From: Streptomyces sp. CB02980
Lineage (GTDB): Bacteria > Actinomycetota > Actinomycetes > Streptomycetales > Streptomycetaceae
Assembly: GCF_014451325.2 (NCBI RefSeq)
Contig: NZ_JACSCH020000026.1
Location: 1 to 64,000, forward strand
Direction of reading: 5' to 3'
DNA: 64,000 nt
The notes under the pieces are model-generated. The model was not told the DNA's origin. It made no database searches and saw only the letters and a list, made by a program, of their open reading frames with translations. Every line of letters starts with the position of its first letter. The stretch's first letter is position 1. Shown here piece after piece: positions 17,074 through 26,381 of the stretch. Both the position numbers and the translations under genes were made by a program.

Positions 17074-17694
17074 GTGCGATTTCGTCTGACCCCCAGGGAG
17101 ACGAGCTTCTACGACATGTTCGCCGCGTCCGCGGACAACATCGTCACGGGCTCGAAACTCCTGATGGAACTGCTCGGCGCGGAGCCTTCCGCCCGGGCCG
17201 AGATCGCGGAGCGGATGCGGGCAGCGGAGCACGCCGGCGACGACGCGACCCATGCCATCTTCCACCAGCTGAACTCCTCCTTCATCACGCCGTTCGACCG
17301 CGAGGACATCTACAACCTCGCGTCCTCCCTCGACGACATCATGGACTTCATGGAGGAGGCCGTCGACCTGGTCGTCCTCTACAACGTCGAGGAGCTCCCC
17401 AAGGGTGTCGAGCAGCAGATCGAGGTGCTGGCGCGGGCGGCGGAGCTGACCGCCGAGGCGATGCCGAACCTGCGGACGATGAAGGACCTCACCGAGTACT
17501 GGATCGAGGTCAACCGGCTGGAGAACCAGGCGGACCAGATCCATCGCAAGCTGCTCGCCCAGCTCTTCAACGGCAAGTACGACGCCATCGAGGTGCTCAA
17601 GCTCAAGCAGATCGTCGACGTGCTGGAAGAGGCGGCCGACGCGTTCGAGCACGTCGCCAACACGGTGGAGACCATCGCGGTCAAGGAGTCCTGA
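17074..17694 (+). CDS. DUF47 / PhoU-like partner of the Pit transporter
   Basis: A 206-residue helical protein of the DUF47 (TIGR00153, PhoU-like) family. It contains repeated helical acidic segments such as REDIYNLASSLDDIMDFMEE and EHVANTVETIAVKES. These proteins are encoded next to Pit phosphate permeases and modulate them. It starts at GTG with GAGGAC upstream and ends five bases before the permease start. A single GTTCACT element upstream (16970-16976) might be part of a PHO box, but no full 11-nt repeat was found. Confidence 0.9.
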   Translation: MRFRLTPRETSFYDMFAASADNIVTGSKLLMELLGAEPSARAEIAERMRAAEHAGDDATHAIFHQLNSSFITPFDREDIYNLASSLDDIMDFMEEAVDLVVLYNVEELPKGVEQQIEVLARAAELTAEAMPNLRTMKDLTEYWIEVNRLENQADQIHRKLLAQLFNGKYDAIEVLKLKQIVDVLEEAADAFEHVANTVETIAVKES

Positions 17695-17699
17695 GCTTC

Positions 17700-18698
17700 G
17701 TGGACACCTTTGCTCTGATCGTGACCATCGGTGTCGCGCTCGGCTTCACGTATACGAACGGCTTCCACGACTCAGCCAACGCCATCGCCACCTCGGTGTC
17801 GACGCGTGCGCTGACCCCCCGAGCGGCCCTGGCCATGGCCGCCGTCATGAACCTCGCCGGCGCCTTCATGGGCAGCGGGGTCGCCAAGACGGTCAGCGAG
17901 GGCCTGATCGAGACGCCGCACGGCGACAAGGGGATGGGCATCCTCTTCGCCGCGCTGGTCGGCGCGATCATCTGGAACCTGGTGACCTGGTACTTCGGTC
18001 TGCCGTCCTCCTCCTCGCACGCCCTGTTCGGCGGCATGGTGGGTGCGGCGCTCGCCGGCGGTACGGAGGTCATCTGGGGTGGCGTCCTCGACAAGGTCGT
18101 CATCCCGATGTTCATCTCGCCGGTGGTCGGCCTCGTGGCCGGTTACCTGGTGATGTGCGCGATCATGTGGATGTTCCGCAAGGCCAACCCGCACAAGGCC
18201 AAGCGCGGCTTCCGTATCGCGCAGACAGTGTCGGCGGCCGGCATGGCGCTCGGTCACGGTCTGCAGGACGCGCAGAAGACGATGGGCATCGTGGTGATGG
18301 CCCTCGTCATCGCCGATGTGCAGGACGCCGGCGACGACATCCCGGTGTGGGTGAAGATCGCGTGCGCCGTGATGCTCTCGCTGGGTACGTACGCGGGTGG
18401 CTGGCGCATCATGCGGACGCTCGGCCGGAAGATCATCGAGCTGGACCCGCCGCAGGGCTTCGCGGCGGAGACCACGGGTGCGTCGATCATGTTCGGCTCG
18501 GCGTTCCTCTTCCACGCGCCGATCTCGACGACGCACGTCATCACCTCCGCGATCATGGGTGTGGGCGCGACGAAGCGGGTCAACGCGGTGCGGTGGGGTG
18601 TCGCCAAGAACATCATCCTGGGCTGGTTCATCACGATGCCGGCGGCGGCGCTCGTTGCTGCGGCCAGTTTCTACGTGGTGCAGCTCTTCTTCGGCTGA
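17700..18698 (+). CDS. pitH2: Low-affinity inorganic phosphate permease PitH2
   Basis: A 332-residue Pit/PHO-4 family transporter. The two inverted repeats carry the signature motifs TNGFHDSANAIATSVSTRA near the start and HAPISTTHVITSAIMGVGATKR near the end. About ten membrane helices are visible. It imports phosphate (with divalent metal) by symport and is coupled to the DUF47 gene. It starts at GTG. The last 69 bases of the gene plus 57 bases of spacer are tandemly duplicated behind it (see the repeat entry). Confidence 0.93.
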   Translation: MDTFALIVTIGVALGFTYTNGFHDSANAIATSVSTRALTPRAALAMAAVMNLAGAFMGSGVAKTVSEGLIETPHGDKGMGILFAALVGAIIWNLVTWYFGLPSSSSHALFGGMVGAALAGGTEVIWGGVLDKVVIPMFISPVVGLVAGYLVMCAIMWMFRKANPHKAKRGFRIAQTVSAAGMALGHGLQDAQKTMGIVVMALVIADVQDAGDDIPVWVKIACAVMLSLGTYAGGWRIMRTLGRKIIELDPPQGFAAETTGASIMFGSAFLFHAPISTTHVITSAIMGVGATKRVNAVRWGVAKNIILGWFITMPAAALVAAASFYVVQLFFG

Positions 18699-18950
18699 CG
18701 AGCGGTGGCTGCTGTTCTGCTGGGGGTCCGGGGGTGATTCCCCGGGGGATGCAGTATCACGATGCCGGCGGCGGCGCTCGTTGCTGCGGCCAGTTTCTAC
18801 GTGGTGCAGCTCTTCTTCGGCTGACGAGTGGTGGCTGCTGTTCTGCTGGGGGTCCGGGGGTGATTCCCCGGGGGATGCAGTATCACGATGCCGGCGGCGG
18901 CGCTCGTCGCTGCGGCCAGTTTCTCCGTGGTGCAGCTCTTCTTCGGCTGA
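18630..18950. repeat. 126-bp tandem repeat of the pitH2 3' end (2.5 copies)
   Basis: The sequence starting ATCACGATGCCGGCGG recurs at 18630, 18756 and 18882, a period of exactly 126 bp. Each unit consists of the last 69 coding bases of pitH2, ending in TGA, plus 57 bases of spacer. The third copy lacks the spacer. Copies differ at only one or two positions. Copies 2 and 3 keep a short open frame (18762-18824 and 18888-18950) that would encode a 20-residue hydrophobic peptide equal or nearly equal to the transporter's last helix. The spacer carries a small hairpin (CCGGGG-GTGATT-CCCCGG). Confidence 0.95.
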
Positions 18951-18974
18951 GGTCGACAGTGGCGTGAAATGGTC

Positions 18975-19008
18975 GGGCCCGGCTCCCCTGTGGGGGAGCC
19001 GGGCCCTT
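18975..19008. terminator. Bidirectional terminator between pitH2 and pstB
   Basis: A perfect 14-bp stem (GGGCCCGGCTCCCC and GGGGAGCCGGGCCC) with a TGTG loop lies between the convergent pitH2 and pstB genes, followed by CTTC rightward. It can serve both transcripts. Confidence 0.85.
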
Positions 19009-19050
19009 CGTCTAACGGTGGCACCGCCATGCAGCACCGTAGACGAGTCT

Positions 19051-19827
<777 letters not shown>

Positions 19828-19856
19828 GTGAATCACTACTTCCAATGATGCCGCGG

Positions 19857-20930
19857 TCAGCGGCCGGTCTTGGGGGCCTTCCAGCGGGCGATGCCGCGGG
19901 CCACCAGGTTGAGGATCATGACGAAGGCGATCAGGACGAGCGCTGCGGCCCATGCGCGGGACACGGCTGCGTCGGTGCCGACCGCGTACTGCTCGTACAC
20001 GTAGAGCGGCAGGGAGGACTGAGCGCCTTCGAAGGGGTTCGGGTTGATGAGTTTCGTACCGAACACGAGGAGCAGGACCGGGGCCGTCTCACCGGTGATA
20101 CGGGCGACCGCGAGCATGACGCCCGTGGTGATGCCGCCGATCGCGGTGGGGAGGACCACCTTCAGGATGGTGCGCCACTTGGGGATGCCGAGGGCGAGGG
20201 AGGCCTCGCGGAGCTCGTTCGGGACGAGCTTGAGCATCTCCTCGGTGGAGCGGACCACGACCGGCACCATCAGGATGGCGAGGGCCATCGCGCCGGCGAA
20301 ACCGGAGGGGCCGAAGCCCAGCATCAGGTTCCAGGTGGCGAGGACGAAGAGGCCGGCGACGATCGACGGGATGCCCGTCATGACGTCGACGAAGAAGGTG
20401 ACGGCCTGGGCCAGCTTGCCGCCGCCGTACTCGACGAGGTAGACGGCGGTGAGGAGGCCGATCGGGGCGGCGATCACGGTCGCGATGGCGACCTGCTCGA
20501 TGGTGCCGAGCAGCGCGTGGTAGACGCCGCCGCCGGCCTCGGCGTCGAGGACGCCGTTCATCGAGTGGCTCAGGAAGTACGGGTCGAGGACTTCCATGCC
20601 CTTGCTGATCGTGACCCAGGCGAGGGAGAGCAGCGGGACGACGGCCAGGATGAAGCAGACCCAGACGAGGCTGGTGGCGACGCGGTCCTTGGCCTGGCGG
20701 CTGCCCTCGACCTTGGTGGTCAGCGCGTACGTGGTGAGCACGAAGAGCAGCGCGGCGATCATGCCCCACTGGACCTTGCTGTGCCAGCCGGCGCCGAGGC
20801 CGATGCCGATGCCCGCGGCGATGGAGCCGGCGGCGATGGCGATCGGGCTCCAGCGGGGGAGACGGGCGCTGGAGAGCGAACTGGCGCGCTTGACCGTCGA
20901 GACCGGACGATCCTGTATGGCGTGGCTCAT
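19857..20930 (-). CDS. pstA: Phosphate ABC transporter permease PstA
   Basis: A 357-residue permease with a cytoplasmic basic N-terminus, about eight hydrophobic helices and the EAA loop EASLALGIPKWRTILKVVLP that contacts PstB. GETAPVLLLVFG is a PstA hallmark. It is longer than the E. coli protein owing to the N-terminal extension with extra spans, as is usual in Streptomyces. Its start overlaps the pstC stop as ATGA. Confidence 0.95.
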   Translation of the reverse strand: MSHAIQDRPVSTVKRASSLSSARLPRWSPIAIAAGSIAAGIGIGLGAGWHSKVQWGMIAALLFVLTTYALTTKVEGSRQAKDRVATSLVWVCFILAVVPLLSLAWVTISKGMEVLDPYFLSHSMNGVLDAEAGGGVYHALLGTIEQVAIATVIAAPIGLLTAVYLVEYGGGKLAQAVTFFVDVMTGIPSIVAGLFVLATWNLMLGFGPSGFAGAMALAILMVPVVVRSTEEMLKLVPNELREASLALGIPKWRTILKVVLPTAIGGITTGVMLAVARITGETAPVLLLVFGTKLINPNPFEGAQSSLPLYVYEQYAVGTDAAVSRAWAAALVLIAFVMILNLVARGIARWKAPKTGR

Positions 20931-21901
20931 GCCGCTGCCCCCGAGTACTCCTTGCGGCGGCCGATGATCCAGCGGGCGGCGCCGTTGACCAGCAGGGTGA
21001 TGGCGAAGAGGACGAGACCGGACGCGATCAGGGCGTCCCGGCCGAACTCGTTGGCCTCGTTGAACTTGGCGGCGATGTTCTGCGCGAACGTGCCGCCACC
21101 CGGGTCGAGAATGTGGCCCGAGATGAGGAAGCTGGGGGAGAGGACCACGGCGACGGCCATGGTCTCGCCGAGTGCGCGGCCGAGGCCCAGCATGGAGGCG
21201 GAGATGATGCCGGAGCGGCCGAAGGGCAGCACCGACATGCGGATGACCTCCCAGCGCGTGGCGCCGAGGGCGAGCGCGGCTTCCTCGTGCATCTTCGGGG
21301 CCTGGAGGAAGACCTCACGGGTGACGTTGGTGATGATCGGAAGGATCATGATCGCCAGCAGGATGCCCACGGTGAAGAGGTTGCGGGCGGGGCCGTCGTT
21401 GGCCTTGTCGAAGATGTACGTCCAGCCGAAGTACTCGTTCAGCCACTTGTTGAGGCCGTCCAGGTACGGGACGAGGAAGATCGCGCCCCAGAGGCCGTAG
21501 ATGATGCTGGGCACGGCGGCGAGCAGGTCGACGACGTACGCGAGCGGCTTGGCCAGCTTGCGCGGGGCGTAGTGCGAGATGAAGAGGGCGATGCCGATCG
21601 CGACGGGCACGGCGATGGCCATGGCGATGATCGACGAGACCACCGTGCCGAAGGCGAGGACGGCGATGCCGAAGACCGGCGGGTTGCCGGCCGGGTTCCA
21701 CTCGAAGGTGGTGAAGAAGTTCGTGCTGTCCTTCGAGATCGCGAGGACGGCGCGGTAGGTGAGGAAGCCGGCGATCGCGGCCATGATCACGAGGAGGGTG
21801 ATGCCGGAGCCTCGGGACAGACCGCTGAAGACGCGGTCCCCGGGGCGGGACGCGCTCTTGGCGCTCCGGCTCCTCTTTATGTCTGGTGTGGTGGTAGCCA
21901 T
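20927..21901 (-). CDS. pstC: Phosphate ABC transporter permease PstC
   Basis: A 324-residue permease. Six or so membrane helices and the EAA loop EEAALALGATRWEVIRMSVLP are visible, along with the PstC stretch GRALGETMAVAVVLSPS. It forms the channel with PstA. It follows pstS after about 107 bases that contain a large hairpin, which probably lowers its expression relative to pstS. Confidence 0.95.
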   Translation of the reverse strand: MATTTPDIKRSRSAKSASRPGDRVFSGLSRGSGITLLVIMAAIAGFLTYRAVLAISKDSTNFFTTFEWNPAGNPPVFGIAVLAFGTVVSSIIAMAIAVPVAIGIALFISHYAPRKLAKPLAYVVDLLAAVPSIIYGLWGAIFLVPYLDGLNKWLNEYFGWTYIFDKANDGPARNLFTVGILLAIMILPIITNVTREVFLQAPKMHEEAALALGATRWEVIRMSVLPFGRSGIISASMLGLGRALGETMAVAVVLSPSFLISGHILDPGGGTFAQNIAAKFNEANEFGRDALIASGLVLFAITLLVNGAARWIIGRRKEYSGAAA

Positions 21902-21966
21902 CTGCTTCTCCGGTCTGCGGGGCCCCTACAGATGTACGGGCTCCTGGCGGCGGTGCACCGGATGCC

Positions 21967-21999
21967 GGGTCCGGCCCCCCGGAGCGGGGGGCCGGACCC
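21967..21999 (-). terminator. Intercistronic hairpin between pstS and pstC (attenuator)
   Basis: A perfect 14-bp inverted repeat (GGGTCCGGCCCCCC and GGGGGGCCGGACCC) with a 5-base loop lies ten bases after the pstS stop. There is no long T run, so it may act as a partial terminator or an mRNA 3'-end stabiliser. Either would give much more PstS than membrane components, the usual stoichiometry. Confidence 0.75.
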
Positions 22000-22008
22000 G
22001 GCCGGGGG

Positions 22009-23151
22009 TCAGGACAGGGTGGGGACGATCGCGCGGACCTTCGCGGCGATCTCGGCCGGGAGCGGGGCGTAGCCGGCGTCGGCGAGGACCTTCTGGCCCT
22101 CCTCGCTCACGGTGTAGTTGAGGAAGGCCTTCAGGGTCGGCAGGGTCTCCGCCTTGTTGCCCTTGTCGCAGGCGATCTCGTAGGTGACGAGGACGATCGG
22201 GTAGGCACCCTCGGCCTTCGTCGCGTAGTCGAGGGAGAGGGCGACGTCGCTGCCCGTGCCCTTGACCTTGGCGGCGGCGATGGCCTTGGACGCGTTCTCC
22301 GAGGAGGCGGCGACCGGGGCGGCGGCACCGGTGTTGATGCTGACGGTGGAGATCTTGTTCGCGGTGGCGTACGAGAGCTCGAAGTAGCCGATGGAGCCCT
22401 CGGCGTCCTTCACCGCGGTGGCGACACCGGAGGAGCCGTTGGCGGCCTGGCCGCCCTGGGCGGGCCACGACTTCGACTTCGGGTCGTGCTTCCAGTCGGC
22501 GGCGGCCGCGGTGGAGAGGTACTTGCCCAGGTTCTGGGTGGTGCCCGACTCGTCCGAGCGGTGGAAGGCCTGGATCGTGCTGTCGGGGAGCTTGGCGCCC
22601 GGGTTCAGCTTGGCGATCGCCGGGTCGTTCCACTTGGTGATCTTGTTGTCGAAGATCTTGGCGATGGTGGAGGCGTCGAGGACCAGGTTGTCCACGCCGT
22701 CCAGCTTGTAGCCGATGGCGATGGGGCCACCGACCATGGGCAGGTTGACACCCTTGCCGGTCTTGCAGATCTTCGCCGACTCGGCGACCTCTTCGTCCTT
22801 CAGGGCGGAGTCGGAGCCCGCGAAGGCGACCTGGCCCTGGTTGAACTTGGTGATGCCGCCGCCGGAGCCGATGGCCTGGTAGTTGATCTCGACACCGGAG
22901 CACGCGGCCTGGAAGTTCTTGACCCAGAGGTCCATCGCGTTCTTCTGCGCGCTGGAACCGGCGGCGAGGAGCTGGCCCTTGGCGCCCTCGCAGGCGATGT
23001 TCGAGGCGGCGGCGGAGGTCTTCGTGCCGCCTTCCTTGGCCGGCGTCTCCGTGTTGTTGTCCGAGCCACACGCCGAGAGGACGAGCGCACCGGAGACGAC
23101 GAGGGCACCGATCGCGGAGGCGCGAAGCCCGTTCTTGCGCGAAAGCTTCAC
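22009..23151 (-). CDS. pstS: Phosphate-binding lipoprotein PstS
   Basis: A 380-residue secreted phosphate-binding protein. The signal ends at the lipobox LVLSAC. The phosphate-binding segments of PstS are visible: AAGSSAQKNAMDLW, AIGSGGGITKFNQG, FAGSDSALKDEE and HRSDESGTTQNLGKYL. The GTG start is set by AAGGA ahead of it. The promoter carries a four-unit PHO box and probably a leader of about 110 bases. It is the first gene of the pst operon and usually one of the most strongly PhoP-activated genes. Confidence 0.96.
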   Translation of the reverse strand: MKLSRKNGLRASAIGALVVSGALVLSACGSDNNTETPAKEGGTKTSAAASNIACEGAKGQLLAAGSSAQKNAMDLWVKNFQAACSGVEINYQAIGSGGGITKFNQGQVAFAGSDSALKDEEVAESAKICKTGKGVNLPMVGGPIAIGYKLDGVDNLVLDASTIAKIFDNKITKWNDPAIAKLNPGAKLPDSTIQAFHRSDESGTTQNLGKYLSTAAAADWKHDPKSKSWPAQGGQAANGSSGVATAVKDAEGSIGYFELSYATANKISTVSINTGAAAPVAASSENASKAIAAAKVKGTGSDVALSLDYATKAEGAYPIVLVTYEIACDKGNKAETLPTLKAFLNYTVSEEGQKVLADAGYAPLPAEIAAKVRAIVPTLS

Positions 23152-23266
23152 TTTCGGGTGTTCCTTCCAGAAGCCGCCCTGTCGCGGACCGAGTGTCCTG
23201 AACGTTCTACGGCGGCGTGTGTCGGTGGGCGGTGCATCGCTGTGCTCTGTGCACCGTGTAAGGCCG

Positions 23267-23321
23267 AAATTAGGCAGAACAGGTGAAGCGGTCGACGGAA
23301 CAGAGTGAACGGAAAGTGAAC
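23267..23321 (-). promoter_or_regulatory. PHO box and -10 element of the pstSCAB promoter
   Basis: Read on the minus strand, four consecutive 11-nt units are GTTCACTTTCC (23321-23311), GTTCACTCTGT (23310-23300), TCCGTCGACCG (23299-23289) and CTTCACCTGTT (23288-23278). Units 1, 2 and 4 carry the GTTCAC-like core of the Streptomyces PhoP direct repeat and unit 3 is degenerate. A TAATTT -10 (23272-23267) follows five bases later, so PhoP would sit over the -35 region as an activator. Confidence 0.9.
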
Positions 23322-23562
23322 CGTGCCGTAAGGCCGGGTGCGGTATCGCGTGGGTGGGGTGAGACAGGGCGCTGCGGACGAATGCCCTTCCGGTGCTACC
23401 GGCCGTTGTCATATCGACCACGGTGCAGGAGGGCGCATGCTCGATGCGCGTGACCCGGAACGCCCCTCCAGGACCTTCTCCCGCTGTTTCGTCGCCCCGG
23501 CGCTCCGGGCGTGGCTCGACGGGGGCGGGACGGCCGAGGGCTGGTTGCGAGGGCGTACGCCC

Positions 23563-24962
23563 TTGATCTCGTACGCACGGATCTCCGCAGACCGACTGGA
23601 CGGGTACTCCGTCGGGGTCACGCGTCAGCACCGCAGCAACACCAGGAGTGCAGAGGCTCCGCGTAGGCCGCGCCGCCGACGAGCGCGCCGCGCAGGAGGG
23701 TCTACCGCCTGTTCCGTGACTTCGTCGCGTTCCAGGACGCCTTGGCCATGGCCGGTGGTGGGGTCTTCGTCGACGGGGGCGTGGCCGTGGATCTCACCGA
23801 GGCGGACGCTCCGTCGGGACCGGGCGAGGTCGACAGAGTGCGGGCCCGTACGGCCAGGAGCCGCGCCGACCGTGCGGAGGAAGGCGGGGCCTATGCGGGA
23901 CCGCGTCGGTTCGGCTGGTCGGGGGCTTCCACGGACCCCCGCCGGATGGGGAACACGCACGGGAACGACGAGGAGTGGCCCCACCTGTTGGGGATGATCA
24001 AGGCGCGGGCCGCTGGCGGGTCGTGGCGGGGGATCGCCGCTGACCTGAACCGGAAGGGGGTCAGGACGGCGAGGGAAGGCCGCTGGTCCGAGCAGGGGGT
24101 GAAGGGGCTGGTATCCCATCCCGCATGGTGGGGCGGCCGGATCCTCGACGGTGTGCTCGTCAGGGATCCCGCCACCGGCGAACCGGTGATCGGCCGGTGG
24201 GACCACGCCGACGAGACCCGGGACGGGGTCGGCTACGGGACCTGGATCGGCATCATGAACGAGGTGCGGGCCGGACGCGCGCGGCGGGGCCTGGCCCGGG
24301 AAGACGCCGCGGCCCCGGCAGCGATCGCGGTGGCTCCCCGGGTCTACCTGTTCTCCGGCGTGTCCCGGTGCGGGCGTCTCAACGACCTGGGGCAGATCTG
24401 CCGCTCCCGGCTCTGCGGAAACAGAGCCACCGGGCGGAACGCGAAGTACGGCGACCACTACCGCTGCGCGGATCCCAACTGCAGAGGTGTGGGCCGGAGG
24501 ACGGCTCCCGTGGACGAGTTCCTGGAAGGGCTGGTCATCGGCCATCTCGAAGAACACGTCACGGGCGGTGCTCCCGACACGGCCGCGTGGCGCGGTGAGG
24601 GGAAGCCGGCCGAGCTGTGCGCGGCGCGGCGCGGAATCGAGTCGTCGCTCGTCAGCGGTGAGGTGGCCCGGGGCGACGTCCGGGATCTGCTGGTGCGGCT
24701 CGGGCGGCACATCGAGAGTCTGGAGTCGGAGCGGCGGGAACATGCCGAGGAGCAGGCGGAGGAGAACCTGCTGCGCGGGTGGAGCCGGGAGAAATGGACC
24801 CACATGACGGTGCGCGAGAAGCGCCCGGTGATCACACGGGTCCTCGCGTCGGTCCTCGTCCTGCCCGTGCCGGGCGGAGTCAGCGACAAGGCGCCGTTCG
24901 ACCCCGCCCTGCTCATCCCCGAGTGGCGCCGGGAGACGACTTCCGGGCGTCGCGCCCCCTGA
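23563..24962 (+). pseudogene. Decayed large serine recombinase (phage/ICE integrase remnant)
   Basis: The first piece reads LISYARISADRLDGYSVGV, the start of a resolvase catalytic domain with its catalytic Ser. It then runs out of the normal sequence after about 30 residues. The other frame resumes at about 23691 with VYRLFRDFVAFQDALAMAGG and continues to 24962 through the recombinase domain, a zinc-ribbon region (CGRLNDLGQICRSRLCGN, then YRCADPNC), a coiled coil, and a C-terminus ending FDPALLIPEWR. About 60-80 residues of the catalytic core and the reading frame are lost between about 23640 and 23700. Its end overlaps the NUDIX gene by 50 bases. Nothing else was seen in 23322-23562. Confidence 0.85.
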
Positions 24963-25365
24963 GGAATACGCCGATCAGGTCCTTGTCCCTGTCCTGGGTG
25001 AGGCAGGTGCGTGCGGCCTCGGGGGTGAGCCAGAGCAGACGTGTCACTTCCCGGTTCGGTTCGAACGAGCCGCCCGTGGCCTCGGCCGCCCAGTAGCGGA
25101 CCTCCTTGGGACGGCCCTGGATCCGATAGCGGACGGTGGGCAGTTCGACGCCCAGCGCGCATGTCATGCCCGTCTCCTCCCGAACCTCGCGGACCGCGGC
25201 CGCGCGCGCCTCCTCTCCGGACTTCAGCTTGCCCTTGGGGTGGGACCAGTCGGACCACTTCGGTCGGAAGACCACGGCGATCTCGATGCCGTGGCCGGAA
25301 CGCGCCCGGCGCCACAGGACGCAGCCGGCGGCGAGGATCGGGGGTTGGGGGGTGGGGGTGTTCAT
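24913..25365 (-). CDS. NUDIX hydrolase (MutT/DIPP-like)
   Basis: A 150-residue NUDIX enzyme. The NUDIX box (GX5EX7REUXEEXGU) begins GKLKSGEEARAAAVREVREE and continues TGM. The preceding SDWSHPKGK and the later VRYWAAEA are typical of the MutT1/diadenosine polyphosphate hydrolase type. It is the last gene of ppk-CHAD-NUDIX, coupled to the CHAD gene by ATGA. Substrates may be oxidised nucleotides, ApnA or polyphosphate-related molecules. The tail after LTQDRDKDLIG is unusually basic (RGRDARKSSPGATRG) and lies under the recombinase end. Confidence 0.9.
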   Translation of the reverse strand: MNTPTPQPPILAAGCVLWRRARSGHGIEIAVVFRPKWSDWSHPKGKLKSGEEARAAAVREVREETGMTCALGVELPTVRYRIQGRPKEVRYWAAEATGGSFEPNREVTRLLWLTPEAARTCLTQDRDKDLIGVFLRGRDARKSSPGATRG

Positions 25366-26381
25366 GGGACGGGCGCCGTCGTTCTCCGCCAGGCGCGTTG
25401 GAAGGCGAAGCGGGACGCCTCGACCTCGTGGCGCTGGTCGGCGTGGAGGACGCCCAGCGCGTACGCGGTCGCCGGGGCGATCCGGGGTGTACGGGCGGCC
25501 GCGGCGGCCGCCGACGCGGCCTCGGCGGCGTCCCGGTGCCGGTCGAGGGCCCGGGCGGCCTCGAACAGGACGGCGTCGGGTTCGCCCCCGGTGTGCAGGG
25601 CCTCGGTGGCGTACCGGTGCAGCCGGAGCAGGAGCCGCGTGTGGTGCCAGGGGGCGTCCTGGCTCTCCCCGGTGGCCAGCGCGAGGGCGTCCGCGTTGTA
25701 CGGGTGGGCCGCCCGCGTCAGCGGCAGGGCGGCCACCGCGTCCAGGAGGCGACGCTCGGCGACCTCGGCGGGGCCGTCCAGGACCTCGACGGCCGGGGCG
25801 CTGCCCACGGGGCCGAGCGGGACCTCGGAGGCGAGGAGTGCGACGGCGTCGGCGACCGCGTGGAAACGGGCCGAGCCCAGTGCCTGGAGCGACGCCGAGT
25901 GGGCGCGCGTCCTGGCCAGCGTCAGCTGCCGTTCCAGGAGGGCGCCCGCCCGGGCGGCGCCCACGGTGAGGCCGGCCGCCTCACTGCCGCGGGCGGCGGG
26001 GACGGGGCCGCTGCCGTTCATCCCGCCGGAGCCGTTCATCCCGCCCGTGCCGTTCGACAGGCGGGACAGCGCGTCCACCAGGCGGACCAGCCGCGAGGTG
26101 CAGGCGTGCTCCAGGGCGAGGGTGCCCGAGAGCCAGGCCAGTTCGGTGCGCAGCTGGTCCGCCCAGGCCGTGTCCAGCAGCGGCCGGAACGTGTGGAGCG
26201 TCCCGCTGATGCGGCGGGCGGCGCCGCGCAGCGTGCGGGCCGCCTCCTCCGATCCGGCCGTGGCCGAGCCGCTCTCGCCGTGGAGCCGGAGGCCGCGGAG
26301 GAAGTCCGCGGCACGGGCGTGCAGGTAGGGGGCCAGGACCTCGCCCGCCGAGACGTCCTGCGACTGGTCAGGGTTGTGCAC
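25362..26381 (-). CDS. CHAD-domain protein (polyphosphate-associated)
   Basis: A 339-residue helical CHAD protein with conserved His and basic residues in the two helical repeats (RTLRGAARRISGTLHTFRPLLD and HTRLLLRLHRYATEAL areas). CHAD domains bind polyphosphate and target proteins to polyP granules. It sits between ppk and the NUDIX gene, with its GTG start inside the end of ppk. A Gly/Asn-rich linker with a repeated GGMNGSG unit separates the halves. Confidence 0.85.
   Translation of the reverse strand: MHNPDQSQDVSAGEVLAPYLHARAADFLRGLRLHGESGSATAGSEEAARTLRGAARRISGTLHTFRPLLDTAWADQLRTELAWLSGTLALEHACTSRLVRLVDALSRLSNGTGGMNGSGGMNGSGPVPAARGSEAAGLTVGAARAGALLERQLTLARTRAHSASLQALGSARFHAVADAVALLASEVPLGPVGSAPAVEVLDGPAEVAERRLLDAVAALPLTRAAHPYNADALALATGESQDAPWHHTRLLLRLHRYATEALHTGGEPDAVLFEAARALDRHRDAAEAASAAAAAARTPRIAPATAYALGVLHADQRHEVEASRFAFQRAWRRTTAPVP

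Noticed and set aside
17772..19037. 421-residue leftward frame with a striking 42-residue repeat
   Set aside because: It is the antisense of pitH2 and of the 126-bp DNA repeat. The protein repeat is a consequence of 126 being divisible by three.
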